A DNA stretch of 64,000 nucleotides from Mimachlamys varia (lineage: Eukaryota; Mollusca; Bivalvia; Pectinida; Pectinidae): positions 55,162,401 to 55,226,400 of the forward strand of contig OX392527.1 of assembly GCA_947623455.1 (NCBI GenBank), in the 5' to 3' direction. Numbering within the stretch: the stretch's first letter is position 1; every line of letters begins with the position of its first letter. Under the pieces are notes generated by a model. That model had not been told where the DNA came from, did not search any database, and worked only from the letters and a program-made list of their open reading frames with translations. This document shows, piece by piece, positions 18,738 to 28,844 of the stretch. The position numbers and the translations under genes are program-made.

Positions 18738-21632
18738 CAGTTGAGTGTAAGCTAACTTTTACACCTAGTGCACTAGTAGTGCACTGCGTTTAAACTAGTA
18801 GTGCACTACATTTAAACTACAGGTAAACTAGTAGTGCACTACACCCTGAACCCCATATAGGTCAAATACCCCTACAGGTAAATGGGCAGTCCCATCCATC
18901 TACCTGTGTTTTTACCTGTACCTCACCTTTGTCGTCTGCAGGTACTTTGAAGCTGGCCTTATCATTAGTTAATATTTATGACTTTAATATATATATATAT
19001 GCATCTTATGTAGTTATTTTTCTCAAACAACATTTTTTCTTTCATTTCAAAACTAGAAATTGTGAAATTATGATAATTACTCTTACAATTTTCCCAAAAG
19101 ATTTCTTGCATACATCATATAAATAAAATAGAAAATTAATATTTATCTAGCAGTTTTGATGTCTTATATTTCATTTTATATACACTATTTCCGTTATATT
19201 AATTTACAATCAAGTATATTGAAAAATTGAAGGAATATCTATTGATTATTATTTGTTGAGAAGTATTTTTTTAAATATTATAAAAACTAATTGCGAAAAT
19301 AACAAATAAATATTCTTTTATTACTTAATTAAACTAGATATATATTTTTATAAAATACATTCATGCCTCAGATCTATATATTTATGAACGCACCATAGAG
19401 TTTTGATAATCTTTATTTTTAAATGTTTTCTATATTAAGATCTGATATATCACCACATACAACAGTGTTAATATAAATATAAGAATTTGAAGTTAAAAAA
19501 AAGTAAGACAACAATAAATTAAAATTTAGTCAGATTGTTCAGTATGGGACAGATGTTTTTATTTGACCCTCAGGCCTCAGGCAATAACCTGACCAGTCTC
19601 AACCTTGTCTAGGAACACCTGCTGACATAAGCCTGTCAGTGACATAATTGAGGTGTGAATTTCTCATCTGACCAGGCCATCACTGGTCAAACTTGAAACC
19701 AATTTGATTAATAAAAGGCTAAGCTGGATATGACCAGGATCATAAATATGATAATACATAATTAACTTTTACACGGGTTTATCAAGTTTATATGAAATTA
19801 AAAATCTTTGAGAATATATCTAGATATTAACACATTTCCCTTTAAATAGTGGATATTTTGAGGACTTAAATCCATTTTTATGTTTCATTCAAAACATTTA
19901 ATTATACAATAATAAATTGATAGTACATAAAATAACATTGAAATTAATAATAATTAATTGGACAATAATGTAAGTCTATATCAGTCCTTTACCAGATTCT
20001 GGTTTTCTTAAAAATTAACTTAAAATACCAAGTATCTTATGACACTTGATTGAATACAATCTAATGACACATTTCGATTTCTAAATAGTTACATATATAT
20101 ACTTGTTAAATGTTGAAAAATTATCTAGTTTATATTGAGTGTAATCAGGGACGTATATATATGCGAGAGAATATATACTCTCTGGCTCAGTCGCTTCATA
20201 TATATAGTTTGATAATAAAAAACTAACATTCATTATACTTAATTTTATTCTAATTATCAGTATAAAAGTATTTTAAAATGATGCATTTCCAATATTTAGG
20301 CCTAAATATTGAAGGCAATTACAGGTTGTATTAAATATGACTTGAAGGTTTATGCATATATGTAATAATGATTTTAAAAAAAGCAAAGTCAGATTAATGG
20401 AATCATTTTAATTAATTCTATATTGTAAGACTAAGTATACAACAAATAAATAATATGCAGTTATATTAACCTAACTTAGAACAAAGTTAAGCCTATGCCA
20501 GTCACATTTATTGTACTTTTAAATCAACCTAATGACTTATATAAAATCTAACTAAAAGGGACAAATATAGATCTTCAGGTAGAATCCTTTACCCTCCAGG
20601 CATAATTACCTACATGTACCTGACCTGCCTGGGCCACATCCTCACATACAGAGGTCAAGATAGGGGACACCCCTAGGCTGTCTGTAGTTAGCCTGTTGTG
20701 AATTTCTCACCTCCCTCTCCCTCTTGATTAATGATGATAACATTGATTACAGTCAATTGGATTACATGTAGATGTATGTTGGTATTTTGATATGAAGAAG
20801 GAAATGGCTTTAAATGTTCTGGTGAAAGTAATCTTTTCTTATATTAGTACTTGATGTTTATATAACCTTTCATTCGTATGCATTGTACCTGAGTGTATAG
20901 TGAAACAGAATACTAATACTGGTACATGTAGGTAGTATTGCCAGAGACGTATAAAACCTTGCACGTCTCTGATATTGCACAGCTAGCTTCTTAATGTCAA
21001 ATATTAAAAGTAATTTGTGATTGAAACAACTATACTAAGTACAAAATATGTTCTTCTAATATCTATTTATTTTTTAAAATTTACAATCTGTTGTTTACTT
21101 TATTTTCTGTATATATTTTTAGTAGGATTAACTTAATAATTTCAACATAAAACATGTGTTATACCATTTTTTATTTGAACACATACCTTTCAATTTAATT
21201 GTAGAATACAAATATTTAAATAGAAAAGAATCATTGTTACTTCTTTAAAAAGAATTATAAGTTAGTATATCTAAATTATTATTTCATTTAAAATTTTGAC
21301 ATGCAGTGAATAAATTTATTTAAAGTATTATGATAAATATCTTCTGGCATAAACTCAGAATTTTTCATTCTTGTACTTATATTGGGAAGTACTGACAAAC
21401 TAATGACTTCAATAGTATAACATAAGTACACAGGTAAATCATATTACATCTGTACAGGTAAGGACACAGGTAAGTGTGGACCCTCCCATTACCCGTAGGG
21501 GTTTTTGTGGTCACACCTGGCTGGACGTAGTGCACTACTAGTTTACCTGTAGTTTAAATGTAGTGCACTACTAGTTTAAACGTAGTGCACTCCTAGTGCA
21601 CTAGGGTGTAAAGGTTAGCTTACACTCAACTG
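18738..21632. mobile_element. 2.9 kb AT-rich long-TIR element, copy 2 (both ends intact)
   Basis: Starts CAGTTGAGTGTAAGC and ends GCTTACACTCAACTG. The inverted repeats are about 104 bp (18738-18841 and 21529-21632) with a handful of mismatches and contain repeated TAGTGCACTA palindromes and CGTTTAAACTAG blocks. The interior is AT-rich with small hairpins such as GACGTATAT...ATATACTCTC near 20150-20185, and has no significant ORF. It interrupts the PLE; joining 18737 to 21633 restores the PLE reading (CRLIRT then VRGSFMVAI). I could not settle the target duplication. The superfamily is unassigned. Confidence 0.82.
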
Positions 21633-24223
21633 CAGTTCTGATCAACCTGCATCTCTCGAATCCTTGTGTTGTTAGTTTGTTTGTCAGCAGTCGACATCGA
21701 TCACGAAAATCCCGATATTTAGAACAAGCCCTGGAATACCGCATCAACTGCGACATGTAAATGCCATAGGTTTGAGAAGCAAGGATGTTACTATCAAGAA
21801 ATGGAAAGTTAACGATCGGAAAATTGAAATCATCACGTTTATCCTATAGCTTAGTAGTAAGCTGTCCATGTTGGTCGTAGTTCAAGTAGAGATCGAGGTA
21901 AGCAGCTGATGTAGAAGAGTCTGTTTTGTCCTTTATTTCAAGTTCAGAAGGGTATATACGATCGACGTGGCCAGCAAACTTCTTGTTGTTTATATATCGT
22001 CGATATATCTGAAAGTGAAATTAAAAGATTTGGCAAGGTTTTTGTTACCTGTCCTGATTAGCTCCTCCACAAATTCAGCCTCGTATAAAAAGTCAGCTAA
22101 GAGTGGGGCACAGTTTGTTCCCATGGGAATGCCAACAGTCTGCTGGAAAATCTTTCCTCCGAACTCAACAAAAATGTTGTCGACCAGGAATTCAATCATC
22201 CTTACTACGTCTTCTTCAGTATATTTCCTCTTAGCTTTTGTCGTGTTTTGACAAAGTATGCTCCAAGATAGCTCACTACCATATATTTGTATCGTCGTCC
22301 GCCTTTCTTGGAAAAGAAAGCTCTCATAACAAGAGATCGGAGACGTTCCTTCAATTTTGTATGAGGTATGGTAGTGTACAGGGTGGAAAAATCAAATATT
22401 TTGATCGAAAAGACATTTTTTAGGAGGGGGTGTTCAATATTGATCAAAAGATCTTTCGAGTTTTTCAAAATCCACATCCCGTTAATTCCACTTCTGGAGT
22501 ATACAGTGTCACAATACGACTGAAGCCCTGATTTTATGGTACTAAGAATTGTAGTAAGAAGTTTTGATAATGGCTTGGTCGAGCAATTAGCAGCTAGAGC
22601 TAGCGATAAAACGTTGCTTATAAGGTTCCTTGTGTAGTTTTGGTATCCAATAAAGACAAGGTAGGTCAGCATCTTGCTCATTAACCAGTACCTGTAAAGA
22701 TTGTAATACAGAAGCATGGTTGGACAGTATTTTCATCTTTCGAAAAACCGGTCAATGTGTCAGTAGGGTTACCTTGGTTATCAAGCAGGCCTAGTTCTTT
22801 TTGCAAGCAATGAATGTAATAGCGTTTGCAAAGTTGTTAGATGCTTTGTCTGCAGACACAACCACATACTTATCATGTAGATCGTTGAGTGTTGCTCGAA
22901 CATCGAGGTCAAGAAATATCGACTTCTGTTTAGTTTTCATTTTGTGACGCAAATTGCTTATTCTTTTCCGAATAGAGACCTGATAGACGTCACCCACTCT
23001 GCAAGTGAATCCAATTCAGCATGTTCACGTTTAGTCCATTGTCTGGCGTAATCTTCCACCGAGTCCATAAGAATCTTGAAATTCACATGCCAATTGATGG
23101 ATGGAGTCTCTCGATACTTAGAACCTTTCATGAAAAGCTCCCGGGGCTTTATATTTGGGATAATACTCAGATTACCCGTTACTATGTGGCCAGCTGGACC
23201 ATACATTGTAGCAATATTGAGATGAAGAACATGAACATGCTGAAGGAAGAGTCATTCTAATGTCATCTTTATTCAATTGTTGCAATGTTTGCTTGTAATT
23301 GAAAAGCTTTGGGGCAATAGGTATAGAATACCTGTAGGAAATAATCGGTGAACTTTTATATCGGAAGTACGGTGGTATATATGTTAGCTTGAACAGACTT
23401 TTGGTGCAAGATATTGCTGATGTTTTAAGCATTGAACTGCTTACTGAAAGCAGTTCAATACTTATATTTACTATTTTTAGAATCTGCTCATGTCATAAAA
23501 CAATCAATAACACATTTTATGTCTCAGCATTTAGCTCAATAAATGTATTTGTCGCATATGCTTGTTCAATGAAAAGAACGGCCATCGCCCGGGGACGGTC
23601 AATGGTATCCAACGTTACAATTATGACGTCATAATAATGATGACATCAACAATTGGTCATTGGCATTCATGGCCTGATGAATGCCAACTGAATTTGGTAG
23701 GGATATATAGTGGCAATGCCATTCAATGGTAAATATAATGGCATCAATCCCCTTATTGGCAAATTCGACTTTTATGAAATGTCGAGTCGATGGTGCCTCT
23801 TGCCTGTCCGTTCGCACAGGCTTGAAAAGTCAAATTTCTGCCTCATCATCAATAATCTTATGGAGTCTCGACGCTATTTTCCACAGGTCATCCGGAACAT
23901 GTTCTATTTGAGTCATTTGCAGAGTTCGTAATGTAGCCTGGGGAAGTGAATACAACGTTGTCCTGGCGTGGTGTACACCTAATGGTCCAGTTAAAGTATC
24001 AATCAGATCTTCAAACTTCATGTTGTATTCCATCGGACTATTGTAATGTCGATGGCCATGACTACGCTGGCGTTTCCTTTGAGGGGTAAACAAAGACATT
24101 ACATTTGCTTGACTGCATCCAGGACTCGATAAGTTTCCCCTGAATCTATACGATCATTGCATCCATATGGCAGAGCAGTGCCTAGTCTGAAGGGTTCTGA
24201 CTCTCTGACCTGCTAAATATTTG
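21633..24223 (-). pseudogene. Penelope-like element: linker, reverse transcriptase and C-terminal region
   Basis: Minus-strand pieces in order: LGTALPYGCNDRID (about 24165-24125); SLFTPQRKRQ onward (24099-23830); HFIKVEFANKGIDAI (about 23790-23740); KSSPIISYRYSIPIAPKLFN (about 23370-23300); GHIVTGNLSIIPN, SINWHVNFKILMDSVEDYA and DKASNN (23180-22830); RT motif A in IFDFSTLYTTIPH (about 22410-22370); QTVGIPMGTNCAPLLADF (22150-22090); RT motif C FRYIDDI (near 21995); and MSQLMRYSRACSKYRDFRDR (about 21765-21700). These are hallmark PLE segments. The LPYGCND and FxNKGID blocks are those that follow an N-terminal GIY-YIG domain in Naiad/Chlamys-type PLEs. Several frameshifts and stops, a foldback insertion on one side and a TIR insertion on the other make it non-functional. 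Confidence 0.85.
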
Positions 24224-24816
24224 GACGACAGGCGGATGCGAGTAGAATTCCTCCTTAGTTAAAAAGTGGAAATTTTACCGCCCCGTGCACTGGTCGCCTT
24301 TTAAGCCGTGTTTTATAATATGAAACATTTTCGATCACATGTAAATCAAGTATCAATGGAAAGAACAGATATTTTTCTACTAATCTAAACATTTAATCAA
24401 GTCACAGGAGGTCGTAAACCAACTGTCGTCATCCATTTCTAAAAAATAACCAGTTTCATGATATCTGTTTGAAAATGGCCGCCGCCTAACATCACGTGAT
24501 CACAATTAGATAGGTTGAGAATGTAATTCTCGCGGGATCTCGCGACGCGCGGCCATTTTCAAACAGATGTCAGGAAACTGGTTATACATGTATTTTAGAA
24601 ATGGGTGGCAACAGTTAGTTTACGACCTCCTGTGACTTGATTAAATGTGTAGTTTAGTAGAAAAATATCTGTTCTTTCCATTGATACTTAATTTACATGT
24701 GATCGAAAATGTTTCATATCATAAAACACAGCTTAAACAGTGACCCGTGCACGGGTCGGTAAAATTTCCACTTTTTAACTTAGGAGGAATTCGAACTCTC
24801 ACTCCCGCCTGTCGTC
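24224..24816. mobile_element. 593 bp foldback (long inverted repeat) element
   Basis: Starts GACGACAGGCGGATGCGAG and ends CTCCCGCCTGTCGTC. Almost the whole length is one inverted repeat (arms about 280 bp, including AAGTGGAAATTTTACCG and AAAACATTTTCGATCACATG copies) with its centre near 24520-24545 around CTCGCGGGATCTCGCGA. It interrupts the PLE between the GIY-YIG domain and LPYGCND. No coding capacity. Target duplication is not clear. Confidence 0.75.
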
Positions 24817-25230
24817 AAAATGGGATTATTTGTAGGGTGATAATTTTTTCCAGAATACAGACTTTCATGGAAAGAATAAAATGGTCGGGGAGGGTGAAAT
24901 GTTGATACAAACATTGATGCTCGTTCCGGTTAATAGCCGCACGATGACCATTCATTCTCTGTCGTAACTGGCCTTTGGTTTCACCCACATAAATCCAACC
25001 ACAAAGCGAACACTCAATACCGTATACAACATTGAATGACTGACAGTTTAGTGGTTCAAAGCTTCGGGTAGAGTATTCTTTTTGTGTAAGGGAACTATTG
25101 TAAGTCTTGTCGGTAATAAATATACCACAAGTCTTACAATTTTTAATCCCACATTTGGTAATATTATAAAAATCTGACGTTTCCGAAACATCAAACAAGT
25201 CAGTGAGACTGACCTTGCATGGTTTAACGC
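24817..25230 (-). pseudogene. Penelope-like element: N-terminal zinc-finger-like motif and GIY-YIG endonuclease
   Basis: An open stretch at 25198-24815 encodes CGIKNCKTC (C-x4-C-x2-C), then NVVYGIECSLCGWIYVGET, where YGI and YVG are the GIY and YIG elements, then QLRQRMNGHR with the conserved arginine, and an acidic EK near the end. Reading into LPYGCND resumes across the foldback insertion at 24223. The domain lies 5' of the RT on the same strand, the order of Naiad/Chlamys-type PLEs, whereas classical Penelope elements carry it C-terminally. It would nick target DNA to prime reverse transcription. The 5' limit is near 25230, where a pearl-like flank begins. Confidence 0.82.
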
Positions 25231-25245
25231 GAAGATGATACTTGC

Positions 25246-25341
25246 GAAAATAAAGTGTCTCATCATTACAAAATAAAGTGTCTCATCATTACAAAATCTC
25301 ATCGTTCTTGCGTCCACGTACATTTGCTACCGATTACAAAC
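25246..25341 (+). repeat. 23 bp tandem unit (two copies) and flank of a pearl-like element
   Basis: Two AAAGTGTCTCATCATTACAA units, then CGTTCTTGCGTCCACGTACA, as at 14400-14510. The sequence before both elements is therefore shared, not only the elements. Confidence 0.6.
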
Positions 25342-25997
25342 AAGAGCACCGCAAACGGAGGCATGATATGCCCGCCGTACCCTTTCGGAAGTATAATGGT
25401 ATGGAAACACAAAGAAAGTTCTGACACTTTCTACATAATATCCGAAAACTGCATCAGATACAAAGTCCTAAAGAGCCATAACTCTAGTAAATATTATCGA
25501 TTTAAACTGTCAATCAGGAAAACACAACTTCAAGTCATAATGATAAAACCTAGCAAGTTTGAAAGATATTGGTTGAAAACTGTAGAAGATCCATGGACAA
25601 ATATCAGTTTATGACAGAAATGCATTGTCTACATAATGCCTATATTTAAATGCTTTTACGCGAAAAGTTGAATTGACTCGACAAACCCCGTAATATAGCT
25701 TTTCGAAGTATCATCCCAAATTTTAGAGATATTTAAAAAAAAAAAAACCCACAAAAACGTTCTGACATTTTCTACTCCATGCCCGAAATTACATCCCAAA
25801 GGGCCATATAACTCTAGTAAATATTGTGGAATCAAACTGTCATTCAGGAAAACACAACTTAATGTCATGATGGTCAAGCCTAGCAAGTTTAAAACAAATC
25901 GGTTGAAAACTGTAGGAAGAGATCTCCGGACAAGTAAAAGTTTACGACAGAGGGACGGACAACGCTATACCATATTATGTCCCGTCGGGCGTATAAA
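25342..25997 (+). mobile_element. Pearl-like element, ACAAGAGCACCGC family
   Basis: Starts ACAAGAGCACCGCAAACGG and GATATGCCCGCC; ends GACGGACAACG, GTCCCGTCGGGCGTATAAAA, a short CCCG/CGGG hairpin whose outer GGGCGTAT is the inverse of the 5' ATAYGCC. Two internal units. It abuts the next element with no spacer. Confidence 0.7.
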
Positions 25998-26340
25998 ACA
26001 AGAGGCTCAAGAGCCTTAACAGTCACCTGAGTAAGAAGAAGATTGTTCAAATTTTGGCCAATTTGACATTGGTGAATAGTATTTAATTCCAGCATATCTG
26101 GGGCAGTTTTGCCAATTTGACCCTTTTGAGCCCATCCCCACTGCCCTTGTAACTGGTAGCGCAGACTACATTCAAGAACTTCATTGTAGGCTTTCCTGGG
26201 ATGCCCCTTTTATCTACATAACCTAGCTTTGTCATATCACTCTTGACCCGTGCAGTCACTTTAGGGTAGGATTCTTTTTTGTTTCCAACCAGTAACTTTA
26301 TGGTCGATTTCAGTTTCGATTTTAACACAATAATTTTACC
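25998..26340 (+). repeat. Pearl-like element, GTCACCTGA family, truncated
   Basis: Starts ACAAGAGGCTCAAGAGCCTT (hairpin GGCTC/GAGCC) and CAGTCACCTGAGTAA. No matching 3' end was found, so the right boundary is approximate. Confidence 0.45.
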
Positions 26341-26686
26341 TAGCTATCAGTCTTGTTCACCATCAGCGGTAATATTTCTTCGACAAAAAAAAACACACAC
26401 ACAAATCTTTTTTTACTTCTTGACATACATATTTATTTCATGCACATAATGATATACAATGTACATTACGTATCCATACTAAAACTTGAAGTTGTGTATT
26501 TATGTTTAAAAAGAATTAACAAGATGAAAGTCGTTTTCACGAGCCTGTGTTTATCTAGACAATTGTTTCTAAATTGTTCCCTTTTTGGAAACAAGAGGAT
26601 TTCATGATTATGTAATGAAAATTTCATATGATATTTTGTTATGAGTAAAAGAGGGACATGTTTATACACGGAGAATTTTGGTGTTA
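26341..26686. other. No gene recognised
   Basis: AT-rich, with a short AC-rich run at 26387-26403. Short ORFs look random. Confidence 0.3.
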
Positions 26687-27465
26687 CGGTAAACCTTCGG
26701 TTAGTTCAAATCGGCGGATAGTTCAAACACACGAAATTTGATTAGGCCTGTGTACTGAACTGTGATGGATTGCTTTCGCCTATGGAACTTATAGCCTCGC
26801 AAACTTTGTGCATGAATGTCACATTTTACCAATAATTCCTTCTTGTAAACATAAACATGTGCATGGGCCAATCAAACATCTTTATGATCCCAATTAGCAT
26901 CAGAGCGGGGAATGTAGTGTCAGACATGCTGACAGGTACATGTGTATTATCATGGCATTACTGTGTTAAAATTTGATTATATAATTGCGGCCTGGTCATG
27001 GATACCTGATTTATAATTCAATTGATATATTACCTACACGTATACAACTGCCGAGAAATAATGTGCGTTCGAAGGATTAATCCGTAATTAATTGCAGTTT
27101 CAATCCACCATCCCCAATATGATAAATTACATAAACTTCCGATGATGGTTACTGTACACCATAAAATAGTTTTTTTTCTTTTTGAATTAACTTGATAGTG
27201 AAGCCTGATATGTACAGTAAGTGAACATAAGTCCTACTAATATAAATCATTGCTCATCTCCAGATTTGTAAATAAATCGTAATAGGCCGTCGTTGTTCAG
27301 AAACAACAATTTGACTGTTTGCAGTGATTTTTTTGCCGATGTTGAAGTTCTCAGATGTCAACTAGGATAGTTCCAACTCATCTTTATTCCAGTAGCTATA
27401 ATTTCATATAATTCTAATAGGATTGACAACATTTAATGTTGTTCAAACTGACCGAAGGTTAACCG
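26687..27465. mobile_element. TA-flanked TIR element (MITE), 779 bp
   Basis: The ends are CGGTAAACCTTCGGTTAGTT and, inverted, AACTGACCGAAGGTTAACCG, about 26 bp with a few mismatches, flanked by TA at 26685-26686 and 27466-27467. TA duplication points to the Tc1/mariner-pogo superfamily. No transposase ORF. Confidence 0.7.
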
Positions 27466-28091
27466 TATATATATCATGTGCATATATATATACAGTAAGT
27501 TTAGATAAAAAATTTGCCTTTTAAAGCTTTTCAGTCATGCATTCAAAATGTTACTATGGATACCACAGAAGTATATTAACAATGCAAGTACCATCTTAGT
27601 ATCTGCTGAATTGTCTGTTAAGATTATCATAATTACCATGTCAATATAAATCCAGTAAAATTGTCCACCTAATCAAAAGAGGAAACATATGTGCTTCTGT
27701 ATAGATATGATTCCAAGTCTTACTGGAATCAAACAGTTTTACATAGTATGGATAGAACAGTTAGCTACTATTAAATCCCATCCACTGATGAATATTTGAT
27801 ATTCTAAATAGTGCGGCTCGATTCGTTTGATGATGAATGTTAAAGTTCTTTTAAGATGACCTAGCTACGTAATTGTCTAGTGATAATAAACTTTGATCTG
27901 CCTGTTTATGTTAACTTAAAAGTTTCAGTGAACCTTCACCTAAGTTACTAATTCAATATTGCGATTGATGCTCCATAGTTTAATACAAATGAAATGTTAT
28001 AAAATTCTCTAAAACAATTTTAAAATCTCAACATTTAACAGAAGTTGTATTTAGACAATCAATGCCTATGCAAATGTTAGCATGTGAGAAA
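27466..28091. other. No gene recognised
   Basis: AT-rich sequence, no family or strong repeat seen. Confidence 0.3.
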
Positions 28092-28523
28092 ACAAGAGGC
28101 CCAGAGGGACTGTATCACTCACCTGGATACATTGGTACCTAGGCAATCATGGTAAAAATTTTTTTTAGCCCTGCCACTCAGCCCCCTGGGGGGCAATCCC
28201 ACCATTAGTACAATTTTGAATCCTGAGCACCAAGGGATGCTTCCTACCAAATAAAGTTGATTTCCAATCAGTGGTTATGGAGAAGAAGTCGCATAAACCA
28301 ATATAGCTAAATAACCCTTTTTGGCCCCGCCCCTCAGCCCCTATGGGGTCAGTCCCACCATTAGTACAATTTTGAATCCTGAGCACCTAAGGATGCTTCC
28401 TGCCAAATTCAGTTGATTTCCTTTCAGTGGTTATGGAGAAGAAGTCGTTTAAACAATTGTTGACGGACGGAGGGCACAGTATGGCATAAGCTCACCTCGG
28501 TCCTTCGGACCGAGTGAGCTAAA
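28092..28523 (+). mobile_element. Pearl-like element, GCTCACCTGG family, short copy
   Basis: Starts ACAAGAGGCCCAGAGGGACT, then CTCACCTGG. Two internal units of about 150 bp (CCCACCATTAGTACAATTTT marks each). Ends TTGACGGACGGAGGGC and a 3' hairpin GCTCACCTCGGTCC-TTC-GGACCGAGTGAGC followed by TAAAA. Confidence 0.75.
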
Positions 28524-28844
28524 AATAATAAGTCATCAGGGCAGATGTTATTTATGTTTTTAAAGATAGATCATACCCACTCTAAACAGTACGCAGACAA
28601 TTAGTGTCATGGAGAAGTAACAATCCTTGCACTCAAGGCTCTTGTAAGAAATTTGTATAGGAATACATTGTAATTGCCAAGATCTTCAATCTTTGATAAA
28701 AAGTTTAATGCCTATCGTCCTATGTTGTTTTTTTTATTTATAACACTCTTTTTTTGTTTGTTTTTATTTCAAAAATGCGTAATGCCAATAGACATATAAC
28801 CAAGTATTTTTAACAATCTTTTTGTTTAGGTCAAATCTGATTAT
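28524..28844. other. No gene recognised
   Basis: AT-rich with T runs near 28730 and 28750. Confidence 0.3.

Noticed and set aside
21967..22251. 94-codon plus ORF
   Set aside because: Antisense shadow of the PLE reverse transcriptase.
23623..23631. Lone TGACGTCA site
   Set aside because: Single occurrence within the PLE pseudogene; expected by chance at this scale and without partner site.
2676..25330. Hammerhead ribozymes expected with Penelope-like elements
   Set aside because: I looked for CTGATGA followed by a stem and GAAA on both strands near the PLE copies and found no complete motif.
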